Of a stretch of DNA of 30,827 nucleotides, positions 14,438-24,600 are shown one piece after another. The notes below the pieces were generated by a model. The model did no database searches, was not told where the DNA came from, and worked only from the letters and a program-made list of their open reading frames with translations. The translations under genes and the position numbers were made by a program. Positions within the stretch are counted from its first letter, which is position 1. Every line of letters starts with the position of its first letter. The DNA comes from a virus: IMG/VR virus record IMGVR_UViG_3300022187_000140, positions 1-30,827 of that record. One strand, written 5' to 3'.

Positions 14438-15865
14438 TTAGTTAATTCCCAAAGGATCTTCTTCATTAGACTCGCCTCCTTCATTAAGTTCTTGGCTTTC
14501 AATATCAGTCAAAAGAGGTATGCCTATTTTTGTTCTTATTTGATTTATACTAAGCCTATCTAGTAGTGGAATTGTTTTTGTAACAGTTTGCTTCTGTATG
14601 CCAGTAATAGTATCTCCAACCTCAGTAGTGTATCCAACCACAGCAACATGATCTCCATTTGCCTTTTGTCGATACCCGATGACATTAACATCTGCATCAG
14701 CAGGAACTCCTTGTTGCGCTACTTTTGTAAATCCAGATCCTTGAAATTGTTTTAAAGAAACTGGTTTTTTTACAGTATATTCATACATTTCACCCTCACC
14801 AACTTCTTTTCCGCTTTGTTCATTGTAGTAGGAAACGTTGTAATTTCTAGAATCTTTATCTGATTTACTAAGTTGTCTTTCTCTTAATGCAGTGTTTCTA
14901 AGCTTTATATTTATATTTTGTGCAGCTACATCATCCTCAGACTCTCTTAAAAGATAATCAGACTTAACTTTTTCTTTTAAATAATCTGTGGTTTCTTTAA
15001 AAACCCTATCATAATCTTTTATTTTTCCAAAAGAATCGGTAGTAAACTTCACTCCAGCTCTTGAGGCTGCATCATAAAGCTCATCAGGATCATTGTAAAG
15101 AGTTTCTTTTGCGTAATTTTCTATATAATTGTTCTGTTCTGGAGTAAATTTACCACCTCTATCTCTAAATGATTTCAACACCGTCCCTCCTTTAAAGTAC
15201 TGATTCGCCTCTTTGTCTACGCTAAATATGTTTCTTGAAACTTCGTTAAAATCAAATGCATCTCTATACTCTGTGAACTTGCCAAACTTATCAAAAGGAG
15301 TCACTTCTACACGAGCATTGCCTTCTTCATCCTCTCCTTGAGTAAAAAACGATAAGTTCATGTTCTCATCCATATCTACACCTGCAAACCCGTATAAATT
15401 ATTTAATGACTCTAAATTTTTTCTTGAAGTTAAAGAGGCGGCATCTCCTTTTTCTCTAACAGTATCTACATAGCCTGATATTTTAGAAAAATCCTTTGCA
15501 ACTTTTCTAGATTGACCAATCATTTTAGCCATTCTAGTGGCATATTCGCCCTCAGAAATAGACCCTTCATTAAACAATGCGTTATTAGCATCAGCTACTT
15601 GCTTTATCTTAGTAGATATCTTTCCAGCAACCATATCTACATTGTCAAGACCAACATTATCAAAACCTGAATATATTTCAGGACCATATAATTCTAGCAT
15701 TTTTAACTGAAGTTGATCTCTTTCCTTTTTTTTATTTACTTTTTCTTGAGCTTTTTCTTTAGCTACTTGTTCTACTTTTTTAGAAATAACGCTAAAATCT
15801 GCTAAAGATACTCCTTGAGATGCTCTTTGAAGTCCGCTGTAATAAGCACTTGATTGTTTTGCCAT
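14438..15865 (-). CDS. Probable internal virion protein, 475 aa
   Basis: This is a predominantly helical, charged protein. A Lys/Glu-rich coiled-coil-like segment at residues 28-55 (KKVEQVAKEKAQEKVNKKKE) is followed by long helical repeats. The C-terminal third looks more beta-rich (VNVIGYRQKANGDHVAVVGY), and the tail is acidic (GGESNEEDPLGIN). It lies between two other probable ejection proteins, and its ATG overlaps the previous stop. By position it corresponds to T7 gp15-like internal core proteins. Sequence similarity cannot be claimed. Confidence 0.6.
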   Translation of the reverse strand: MAKQSSAYYSGLQRASQGVSLADFSVISKKVEQVAKEKAQEKVNKKKERDQLQLKMLELYGPEIYSGFDNVGLDNVDMVAGKISTKIKQVADANNALFNEGSISEGEYATRMAKMIGQSRKVAKDFSKISGYVDTVREKGDAASLTSRKNLESLNNLYGFAGVDMDENMNLSFFTQGEDEEGNARVEVTPFDKFGKFTEYRDAFDFNEVSRNIFSVDKEANQYFKGGTVLKSFRDRGGKFTPEQNNYIENYAKETLYNDPDELYDAASRAGVKFTTDSFGKIKDYDRVFKETTDYLKEKVKSDYLLRESEDDVAAQNINIKLRNTALRERQLSKSDKDSRNYNVSYYNEQSGKEVGEGEMYEYTVKKPVSLKQFQGSGFTKVAQQGVPADADVNVIGYRQKANGDHVAVVGYTTEVGDTITGIQKQTVTKTIPLLDRLSINQIRTKIGIPLLTDIESQELNEGGESNEEDPLGIN

Positions 15866-16635
15866 TATCTTGGTTTTAATCCATACCCATACTGCTCTCC
15901 AGTATTAACGTATGTTTGCATTAAAGAGGGGGTTTCGGTTGATAATTGTGCAGCTCCAATGTCTCTGGTAAAGCTAAATGCTTTTGATACATCTGACACT
16001 CCATTAGGACCTTGAAAAAATCTTGTAGGCTGAGAGCTAATTAATTCTTGAGTTGCCTTACCTCCAGTAGCTAAGTCTACTGTTTTAGGACCAGAGCTCA
16101 TAAATTCTCCTCCTCCTGGAAGGTTTGATTCAAGACTACCAAATGCGCTTGCAGCGGTATTGGCTAATCCTTGTAGTCCTTGCTGAGCCTGTTGTCTTCC
16201 ATAAGCCATTTCCTCGCCTAAACCAGCTATATCTCTAGACTCCCTAAACTCTGTTATTTCTCTAATTCTAGCTTCATCAGCAGCTCTAGCTCTGTCTATA
16301 GCCACTTGCTGCATATCTAAACCTGCTGCAATTTGTTGCTGCTGTGATTGCTGCAACTGTTCTTGTCTTCCAAGACCCCCCACGACTCCACGAACTCCCC
16401 CAGATCTTAAGGCATCCACAGAGGTAGCGAAACGCCTCTGAGCCTCTTGAGTTTGAAGTTCTGCTCCAAGAGTTGATACTCTAAGACCTTCTGTCACATT
16501 CTTAAGCTCTTGTCTTCTAAAATTCTGAAGAGCCTTCTTTGCTTTAGATCTTTTTACCTCACCAGCTATAGCTTGCCCCGCTGATGCTGCTGCTGATATA
16601 CCTAAAGCTATTGCTGTTCCAGTTGCTATTGCCAT
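15865..16635 (-). CDS. Probable internal virion protein, T7 gp14-like position
   Basis: This encodes 256 residues. The N-terminus is a Gly/Ala-rich hydrophobic segment (IATGTAIALGISAAASAGQA), typical of small phage ejection proteins that insert into the membrane. A Gln/Arg-rich helical core (FRRQELKNVTEGLRVSTLGA, then QEQLQQSQQQQIAAGLDMQQ) follows, and the C-terminus is probably disordered. It overlaps the acetyltransferase gene by 10 bases upstream and touches the next gene at 15865. The function is inferred from this profile and position. Confidence 0.65.
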   Translation of the reverse strand: MAIATGTAIALGISAAASAGQAIAGEVKRSKAKKALQNFRRQELKNVTEGLRVSTLGAELQTQEAQRRFATSVDALRSGGVRGVVGGLGRQEQLQQSQQQQIAAGLDMQQVAIDRARAADEARIREITEFRESRDIAGLGEEMAYGRQQAQQGLQGLANTAASAFGSLESNLPGGGEFMSSGPKTVDLATGGKATQELISSQPTRFFQGPNGVSDVSKAFSFTRDIGAAQLSTETPSLMQTYVNTGEQYGYGLKPR

Positions 16636-17036
16636 ACTTTTATCATTTCAGTTACGTTTTCATCTGAAACCATATATCCAGATTTCTTGTATTTTCCAAC
16701 TAAACTCTTGTTTTTTAAAATAACATGAGCATATTTATATCCTTTTTCTTCAGCGAGCATTAATATTCCATCAATTAATAACTCTATTGCCTCTGATCTA
16801 TCTTTTTCTTTGTAGTCTTTATTTGAGACCACAAATTCTGTTAAAGCAACTTTAGAGTTTGTTAGGTAAATAAATCCAGCGCATATGTCTGTATTTCCTT
16901 TCGTAACCATCAAACCGCCTGTTGCATTTTCAGGCAAGAAATCTTTTGGTGGAGCTTCCCATCCCCAAGATTTCCACCAGCGCTTCAGAGTGTCATCATA
17001 ATCATTCTCTGTAAGTCTTCTTAGATTAAATTCCAT
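16626..17036 (-). CDS. GNAT-family acetyltransferase
   Basis: This encodes 136 residues with the GNAT order: an N-terminal LRRLTENDYDD strand-helix, a mid strand GGLMVTKGNTDICAGFIYL, the ALTEFVVSN strand before the acetyl-CoA loop, a long helix with RSEAIELLIDGILMLAEEKG, and the final YAHVILKNKSLVGKYKKSGY. The usual Q/RxxGxG/A loop is degenerate (NKDYKEKDRSEA), so acetyl-CoA binding is not certain. It lies inside the virion module. Such genes recur in marine phages, and the substrate is unknown. Confidence 0.75.
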   Translation of the reverse strand: MEFNLRRLTENDYDDTLKRWWKSWGWEAPPKDFLPENATGGLMVTKGNTDICAGFIYLTNSKVALTEFVVSNKDYKEKDRSEAIELLIDGILMLAEEKGYKYAHVILKNKSLVGKYKKSGYMVSDENVTEMIKVWQ

Positions 17037-17056
17037 TACTGCAAATATACGAATAA

Positions 17057-18004
17057 TTAGATGAAGCTCTTAGATGCCTCTGTATTGACTGAAAATAATT
17101 CAATCTTAGAAGTGCTACTATTTGTAAGCCTGATATTTGCAAAATAACCCTTGAGTCCATAGCTTTCTGCTACGGGAGCTTTTGCTGCAAATATGTAATC
17201 ATTTACTGTCGGTGTGACAGCTGATGCACTTGTAGTGATAGAGCTACTTGTAGTTGCGCTAATTGTTCCTATCTTTTCGTATGAGTTTGCTGTTGATTTG
17301 TATAAAACGTCTCCTATTGAAACCTCAGAGGGCACATCTTGTACCGAAAAAGTATTTGATGAAACCCCTAATAGTCTCCCTATTCCTTGCACGGACAATA
17401 GCTCTGTGTTCACTTCATCCGTAGAGTTTCTTCTTATGTAGGAGTAGTGAAACCCTTCTTTCTTTTCAAAAGAAGTTTTGTCTATGTGACCAGAATCAAG
17501 GTCTGTTGTTATTGTTACATCAAAGTCTTTTGTGTCTCCCTCAATCTCTATTGTCTTAAACACCTTAACCTCTGATGGTCCATCGTTCATTGTAAACTCT
17601 ATCTCAGAGTTATATTCATCACCATAGAATGTATTCCTTACAGTGTCGTTTGCGTGATGCTTGTAAAGCTGACCGTTCTTGAATGTATAAAAATCACCAT
17701 TAGAGGACACCATAGACTCTGGCTTCCAAGAGTGAAATGTTGTCCAACCATTTACATACTCACTAAAGCTAAGTGTGTAGTCATTAGCATTTGTTTGTGT
17801 AGGGTTAGGCATAGACTGTATTGATGGTGTAGTTGTTGTAGCCGTGATACCTGTAGGCAGGTTGTTTACTGGGCAACTATCCGACAAGTACTTTTCTATG
17901 TAATCGTCCTGACCTGATACGTTTGCTTTTGTTACATTCGTAGGCTTGCCATTTATGTACTTTCTGAGTGTCTTAACTACTTTATATCCTGATCTAAATT
18001 TCAT
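17057..18004 (-). CDS. Virion structural protein, 315 aa
   Basis: This is a beta-rich protein. Its core reads SFSEYVNGWTTFHSWKPESM, then GDFYTFKNGQLYKHH, then IEFTMNDGPSEVKVFKTIEI. This pattern (surface loop, Phe/Tyr-rich strands, Asn-Asp-Pro-Ser turn) is seen in structural proteins of environmental phages, but its place in the particle is not known. The C-terminus is Ser/Thr-rich. It follows the probable fibre gene by 13 bases and belongs to the same transcription unit. Confidence 0.6.
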   Translation of the reverse strand: MKFRSGYKVVKTLRKYINGKPTNVTKANVSGQDDYIEKYLSDSCPVNNLPTGITATTTTPSIQSMPNPTQTNANDYTLSFSEYVNGWTTFHSWKPESMVSSNGDFYTFKNGQLYKHHANDTVRNTFYGDEYNSEIEFTMNDGPSEVKVFKTIEIEGDTKDFDVTITTDLDSGHIDKTSFEKKEGFHYSYIRRNSTDEVNTELLSVQGIGRLLGVSSNTFSVQDVPSEVSIGDVLYKSTANSYEKIGTISATTSSSITTSASAVTPTVNDYIFAAKAPVAESYGLKGYFANIRLTNSSTSKIELFSVNTEASKSFI

Positions 18005-18017
18005 ACTACAAATTTAA

Positions 18018-21000
18018 CTAATTACATTGATCATAATTTGGTAAGGATGCTACATCTCCTACCTCGTCTACAAAACCATCTGAGTTGATATGTATATAAT
18101 TCTTGTTATACTTATCTGCAAAATCTAGCTGAACTGATGAATCTGGATTTATTCTTCTGTATATTGAAGCTTGTTCAGTAGTTCTCGATCCATAATACCC
18201 CGATATAAACTCAGTACTAGTATAGTCTGAGTAAAACTTAAGTCCTATTGTGTTTATATCCCCAGAATTTGTGAATATATTGCTTGAAACATTGCCATTG
18301 AAAAATGTCGGAACAGTGTATCCATCAGAATTTCTTTTAGGAAAACAAAATATAACATCACCATACAAAGGTAAGCTGCCGTTAATGGATCTATAGTGAC
18401 TGTTTCCAGTCCCTAGCGTTGTTCCACCACTGTACATGCCTAGTATATGAGTAAAATTGTAATTAGACGGAGTAGTTAATATAGGTCCATTTGCTGGGTC
18501 AAAAAGATATTCTATTGATTGTCCAGATGCGACTTGTCTTGGTCTATCCCCAACTGTTAATTCGACTCTAGAATATGTTTTTAAATTAGTGGCTGCATTT
18601 GCATTGCTTCCTTCTGGGTCTGATCTCCAAAAACCATTTACATAAACTTTAGGAATAAATCCATAATACAAGAAAGCATCCCTAACAATATAGTGTCCGA
18701 GTTGTGTTAAACCTGAAGTTCCAAAAGAACCTGACACAAGAGTTCCATTATTTGCTGGGTTCGGGACAAGAGATGTAGGCGCATCGCCCATATCAAATAT
18801 GCCTTGATAAGTTGTATACTGTTGATTCGACACTGTGTCTAAAACAACTGGAAGAGTTTTACTTAATACAACTATATCAAATACTCCGTCAAATTTGCGC
18901 TGATCTCCATTACCAGTTGTGAATACTATAGAAAAAGGATCGTCAGAATAAACTTCATAATAATAACCTTGATTAGCTGATGCCTGTGTTAATGTAGTTC
19001 CAGAAGGAAGGGTTGGTGTTGTAATCGTTGTAAATATCCCTGTGTTTGAAATTGTTGGAGATGGTGGCGATGGGATTATAGTCACCCCAAATTCACTATC
19101 CTGAACGGATTGTCCGTGTGATATAAATACTCTATTTTCTTCTTCGTCTACAAAAATATCAGAAACACGTTTTATTAATTTAGATGAGCTGTAATCATAG
19201 TCTTTAAGTAGAGTCCAGTCTTCTATTATGTCAGACACATTCACAGAATAAGATCCGTTAAGAGTATGACCATACGTATGTGTTGTTCCACTTCCTGTGT
19301 TATGGAAAAAATAAATTGTCACTGATCCAGGCATTCTTATATCAGTAAACGCACCAGATGTTCCAGGAGTTCCATTTACAGTTACTTCTGTAGTGTATTG
19401 ATTTGCGTATTGTAAACCAGAAGCAGACTCAGTAGAAAATAATATTTGTTTTCCTGTATTTGAAGTGTCACTTTGATCAAACCTAATTACACTTCCTTTC
19501 GGAGCTGAAATTTGTTGGTTAAATGATGAAGTGCCGTCTATAACAAATATATTATTGCTTGGTGATGGAGTGTAAGTTTGTACCGTGACAACCTTGGTCG
19601 TAATAGTATTATAATCTGTTGCATCTGTCCATGACGTAGGAACTGTGCCTCCTAGATTTGTGTTTTCTCCTTTTATATTCATTCTCATAAATGAATTGAA
19701 AAGACCAAAAGACAAGGTGTGTGATCCATTGACGACTCCTTGTCGATACGGTGTGTTTCTTTGAAAACTATCATTATACGTTCCTGTAACAAAATACACG
19801 TTTCCGTTTTGCTCATAAGGAGAAGGACTGTCTTCTGGATATACATAAGTGCTCCCATTTGTGTGTGTGTCACTTATGGTTGGTAAATCTGCCACAGTCC
19901 AATTTATTCCATAGTTCCAAGAAATTGCATATTGTCCCATTCCAGTAAAAACACACAATCCATTATTTAGCACTAAAAAAGGAACAGATTTATTATCTAC
20001 ATCTAGTTCAATATAATATGTTTCAAATGAGTCTACACCAGTTTTTTCTGGACTTCCTTGAGAAAACCGTCCAGCTACTATAGGTTTTATGACGCAGTCA
20101 TCGCTAGTAGTATTATTATCTTGACTAGGAAAATATCTATATAAAACTGAAGTATATTGAGGAACCCCGTTTTGATCTATATATCTAGCACCTACACCTC
20201 TATATATAAACAAATAATCATACTCAATACTAGCGTATATTCGTACACTGCCAAATCTGTGCAATGTAGTGGCTGTACCAGACCCTGTGCCTCTTGAAAC
20301 TGACAATTCACCAAAAAAATCTGCGTTTCCTGTTTTTGTTTCATCAAAATTTAAAATAGAAAAGGAAACAGCGTTGTCAATTGATTTCGCTAAAAAAAGT
20401 TTGTTCTCAGCAGACGCTAAAGGACCTGATATATTTTGAGAATCATTTAACATACATAGTGCGTACCACACATGATTGCCACTAGAGTCTACTCCAGCAT
20501 AACAAAAGTCTTCTATGTATGTTTGTCTTCTAAAAGCTGCTAGTGATTGATTGTGCCCAAATGTTGCAACAAGTTGGCTGTCTGTAGGATTAAATTGACA
20601 TATTTGAAAATTAACTCCATCAGTTGATCTAGCTAATGTTCCTTGTCCAATTTGACCATCTTGTACAACTGATAAATAAATGTTGTTTTCTTTTTTTGAA
20701 AAAGAATAAGTAAGTGGATTATCAAACTGGTACTTTAGTGCAAAATTATATCCGTTAGTTTTTGAATGTAAAACTTCTTGGTAAGTGGTTGTTGCTCCAG
20801 TGCCTAGATATTCACAGTCGTCTATTTTAATAACGTTAAGCAAATCATTATCTTCCCTTTCTGCGGTTGAAGCTGATGTATACAAAACCACACAACTTTC
20901 TTCATACCTAATCCAATCTTTTGTAGATCTAAGACCATCATCAAATATCATGCTTGCTGTACCAAAATCTCCTGAGCAAGTTACTGTTATATCGCCCCAG

Positions 21001-21605
21001 TATATTGTTTTGGTCCCTGTATAAACAGAAGTAGAAACACTAACTGTTTTTGAATATTGTCCTGTCATAGATAAACCTGTACCAGATGTGTGTAAACAAA
21101 ATGCATCGTTTTCATTATCTATAAACCAAGCATATGTCTGCTGTGCTAGTGCTAAATATAAAGGATCAGACCCATAAAATGTAGTTGCGCTGTAGTTGGT
21201 TATAGGCTCAAAAAAGTTGAATGAAGGAACCCCACCTCTCATTACAATATACTCTGAGGTGTTAGCACATAAAAACTTTATTTTTTCTACATGTAGATTT
21301 AGTGTGATCTCGTTAGTGTTATCGTCAGAAGGATTTAAGTTTCCTGCTGCGTATTCAAGATTTATATTAAATGTTTGTGTGCCGTGTATACCATTTCCAT
21401 TTCCATCAACCTCTCTATGATCAGTTCCCGTTGTTATGGATATAGGAGTATTGTCTCCTGTCAAGTCCCACTCATCACCACCTATAGTCAATACATCAGG
21501 ATTTTGCACCATAGCATATCCTTCTTTTACTTTTATAGTGTATACACCTATATCTCCAGAAGAGTTTTCTGCCTTTGTAACGGTCTGTAAAAGCTCTATT
21601 GCCAT
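18018..21605 (-). CDS. Large tail fibre / receptor-binding-like protein
   Basis: This encodes 1195 residues, almost entirely beta-type and rich in Ser, Thr, Asn, Gly and Tyr. Several spaced motifs resemble BNR/sialidase propeller repeats: LARSTDGVNFQICQF (near 325), LFLAKSIDNAVSFSIL (near 405) and YAISWNYGINWTVADL (near 565). A DGxNF/YGINW turn follows a Ser-Thr/Asn stretch in these motifs. No catalytic sialidase set was identified, so binding rather than cleavage of surface glycans is the simpler idea. It lies directly after the tail-tube-like gene, the usual position for adsorption proteins. Confidence 0.55.
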   Translation of the reverse strand: MAIELLQTVTKAENSSGDIGVYTIKVKEGYAMVQNPDVLTIGGDEWDLTGDNTPISITTGTDHREVDGNGNGIHGTQTFNINLEYAAGNLNPSDDNTNEITLNLHVEKIKFLCANTSEYIVMRGGVPSFNFFEPITNYSATTFYGSDPLYLALAQQTYAWFIDNENDAFCLHTSGTGLSMTGQYSKTVSVSTSVYTGTKTIYWGDITVTCSGDFGTASMIFDDGLRSTKDWIRYEESCVVLYTSASTAEREDNDLLNVIKIDDCEYLGTGATTTYQEVLHSKTNGYNFALKYQFDNPLTYSFSKKENNIYLSVVQDGQIGQGTLARSTDGVNFQICQFNPTDSQLVATFGHNQSLAAFRRQTYIEDFCYAGVDSSGNHVWYALCMLNDSQNISGPLASAENKLFLAKSIDNAVSFSILNFDETKTGNADFFGELSVSRGTGSGTATTLHRFGSVRIYASIEYDYLFIYRGVGARYIDQNGVPQYTSVLYRYFPSQDNNTTSDDCVIKPIVAGRFSQGSPEKTGVDSFETYYIELDVDNKSVPFLVLNNGLCVFTGMGQYAISWNYGINWTVADLPTISDTHTNGSTYVYPEDSPSPYEQNGNVYFVTGTYNDSFQRNTPYRQGVVNGSHTLSFGLFNSFMRMNIKGENTNLGGTVPTSWTDATDYNTITTKVVTVQTYTPSPSNNIFVIDGTSSFNQQISAPKGSVIRFDQSDTSNTGKQILFSTESASGLQYANQYTTEVTVNGTPGTSGAFTDIRMPGSVTIYFFHNTGSGTTHTYGHTLNGSYSVNVSDIIEDWTLLKDYDYSSSKLIKRVSDIFVDEEENRVFISHGQSVQDSEFGVTIIPSPPSPTISNTGIFTTITTPTLPSGTTLTQASANQGYYYEVYSDDPFSIVFTTGNGDQRKFDGVFDIVVLSKTLPVVLDTVSNQQYTTYQGIFDMGDAPTSLVPNPANNGTLVSGSFGTSGLTQLGHYIVRDAFLYYGFIPKVYVNGFWRSDPEGSNANAATNLKTYSRVELTVGDRPRQVASGQSIEYLFDPANGPILTTPSNYNFTHILGMYSGGTTLGTGNSHYRSINGSLPLYGDVIFCFPKRNSDGYTVPTFFNGNVSSNIFTNSGDINTIGLKFYSDYTSTEFISGYYGSRTTEQASIYRRINPDSSVQLDFADKYNKNYIHINSDGFVDEVGDVASLPNYDQCN

Positions 21606-21615
21606 AATTTATATT

Positions 21616-24600
21616 TTAAGGAACCGTGTGGTCTACTTTTGAATTGTTGTTTATACTTATGCTAAATGTCGCTTGTGCGTCTCTAGTTGCGTCCAATGGA
21701 TATGGATCTTCAGAATCAGGAACTCCATCTCCGTCATCGTCTGTATCATTTATATCTGGCGTTCCATCTCCATCTGTATCTGTAGGCGTATCAGTCGCAT
21801 CTAACGGATCTGTACCAGCAGCTATTTCGTCTGCATCTGAAAATCCGTCCCCATCGTCATCTGTATCTGTTATATCAGGTGTTCCGTCTCCGTCTGTATC
21901 TGTAGGGGTGTCTGTTGCGTCTAGCGGGTCTGACCCTGCTGCTGTTTCATCGACATCACTAAATCCATCACCATCGTCATCTGTGTCGTAATAGTCTATA
22001 GTACTGTCTCCGTCTGTGTCTGTGGGTGTGTTTGTCTGGTTCTCAGGATCCGTTGGAAATGGATCACTATCATCAAGAGTACCATCGTTGTCATCATCCG
22101 TATCTGCGTTGTCACCCGTTCCGTCTCCATCCGTATCTATCGATTCATTAGGGTCTGTTGGAAAAACGTCTTGAGTGTCGACAACTCCGTCCCCATCATC
22201 ATCTGTGTCTGCATTATCACCTGTACCATCACCATCTGTATCAGTAGTTTCTGTAGGGTCTAAGGGAAATGCATCCGAACTATCTGGAGTACCATCACCG
22301 TCATCGTCTGTATCTGCATTATCTCCTGTTCCATCTCCGTCAGTATCTACTGACTCTGCAGGGTCTAAGGGAAATGCGTCTGTAGTATCAGGCACACCAT
22401 CGCCATCATCGTCTGTGTCTATAGAATCATCTATACCATCATCGTCTGTGTCTGTCTGGATCGATGAATCTGTTGGGTCATCATCTTCAGAGTCTGGTGT
22501 TCCATCATTATCGTCATCGGTATCCGTGTCATCTGGAATACCATCTCCATCAGTATCAAGTTCATCTACATCAGCAATACCGTCATTATCATCGTCTGGA
22601 TCAGCGTTGTCTCCAACCCCATCTCCATCTGAATCTGTAGTCTCATCAGGGTCTTGTGGGAATGCATCTGTTGAGTCAGGGGTGCCATCGCCATCATCAT
22701 CAGTGTCGGCATTGTCCCCAGTTCCATCACCATCAGTGTCAACGCTCTCTGTAGCATCATTTGGGAAGGCATCATCATTGTCGTTTACGCCATCCCCATC
22801 AGTGTCTGCATTCGTAGAGCTTGTGTCTATTTCTTGCGCATCTGGTATTCCATCATTATCATCGTCTGGATCATGTATGTCTAATATACCATCACCATCA
22901 GTATCTAATGTTATTTCTTCTTCAGGATCAAGTGGTGCTGAATCAGTAGCGTCAGGTATGCCATCTCCATCATCATCGGTGTCTGCGTTATCTCCTATTC
23001 CGTCCCCGTCTGTGTCTACACTTTCTGTAGCATCAAGTGGGAAGGCATCGTTTACATCTAATACTCCATCCCCATCGTCATCTGTGTCGATAGAATCTAC
23101 AGTTCCGTCACCATCCGTATCAGTATTATCATATAGTATTTCACACTCCACTTCATCCTCTCTCCACTCTATCTGTGTTCCTTTTAGTGAAAGAGAATAT
23201 TGTCTGTCTCTAGGGTCATATTGACCAATAGCTAAGGGAGGTAATCCAGCTGATAAGTTGTCGTTAAACCAATCAATCATTCCATAGTCTGATATCTGAG
23301 TGATGCCATCTTGTGATAACCTACAAACTACTCTCCTTCTCTCATCTACAAAATATATTCTACCACCCCAAAGCACTGTAGCAAATGGATTGCTAGTTAT
23401 TCCATACTCTCCTAGATAAGGTATATCTTGTCCCAGTATAGCTGTACTTGCTGTGATATTAGAACTACCATCAGCATTAAATAATACGTTTTTATTAAAT
23501 AAAAGCTTACTAACTTTGTTTTCTTGAAATACAACTAAATCAGCTTCTCTTGCAACTATTTTATTGATGTCTCCAAAGAAGTCATCCATATCCTTATAGT
23601 TTACATAAGCTAAATTAAACTCATTTAAGCCATTATATTTTGTTGTTTGATCATAAACATTACTATATGTAATTGAGGCTGTCCTGTGGTTCTTTTTGTA
23701 GTCCTTGAGGTTTGTAGAAGGTCTGTTCTCTAGCTCAAAAAACTTTGTATTAAAATCATCTTTGATTTTATATGATTCTAAGCAATTACCCCATGAAAAA
23801 ACATTAAAGAAATCTAGTGTTATGCTTGCAGGAGAGTTATGAGTTTGGCTAACGTCTACATCATCTCCAAACACTACTGTAAAATCACCTCCAGCATTTG
23901 TAAAAGATCCAGAACCACTTACGTAGTTGCTTGAATCCATATTGCCTACAGAAGGGCTGTTGTTGAAGAAAGTAATTCTAGTTCCTCCAGTTACATCATA
24001 TCTTTGAAAATACTGAACTGCAATGGTTATAGTGGCACTACCTTGTGTAAGCGTTAATTCTTTACCATTGCCATTACCAAAACTTCCGTTGTTTGGACCG
24101 CTTCCTCCAGTAAAATAATTTGCAAATGCTGTATAAGAATCAGTATCAAGAGCTATTTGAATTTGATAACCATTACTAGTAAAAGGATCAGATGAAAGTG
24201 CAGGAAAGTTATCCCAATTATCACTGTCTGGATAATTATTAGTGTTTGTGTATCCTATTGTGGAGGCTGCGCTTAAATTGGTATTTCCTTGTGTTAATGT
24301 AGAAGTATCTTCTGGCACTAGTCCAGCACCAACAGGTCCAGATTGGTGGTATCCTTGTGTTATATTGTATGTTCCAGGTATCTCGTAGAATATCTCTTCA
24401 TTTTTATCTTCTGGTCTAGTTTCGAATGACAATATATCTGATGACTGTCTTTTAAGAAAGCTAATAAGAGAGTCAATCTTTGGCTTTTTATCTAAAGCAT
24501 TATTTTTAGTGCCTAGAGACCTAATTATCATCAATATATTATCTGATGTACTGTTAGTTATTGTGGACTCTTTAGCTGCAAACGTACCCCTTAAAAAGAA

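Noticed and set aside
14434-14502. 23-residue N-terminal extension of the giant ejection protein
   Set aside because: It overlaps the C-terminal coding region of the preceding gene in another frame, whereas the ATG at 14433 lies four bases after that gene's stop.
21626-23224. Long plus-strand open frames rich in Ser-Pro-Ser-Val repeats
   Set aside because: They are the antisense reading of the TSP3 repeat DNA. Repetitive GAY/GGN codons read as Ser/Pro codons on the other strand, giving open frames without independent coding evidence.
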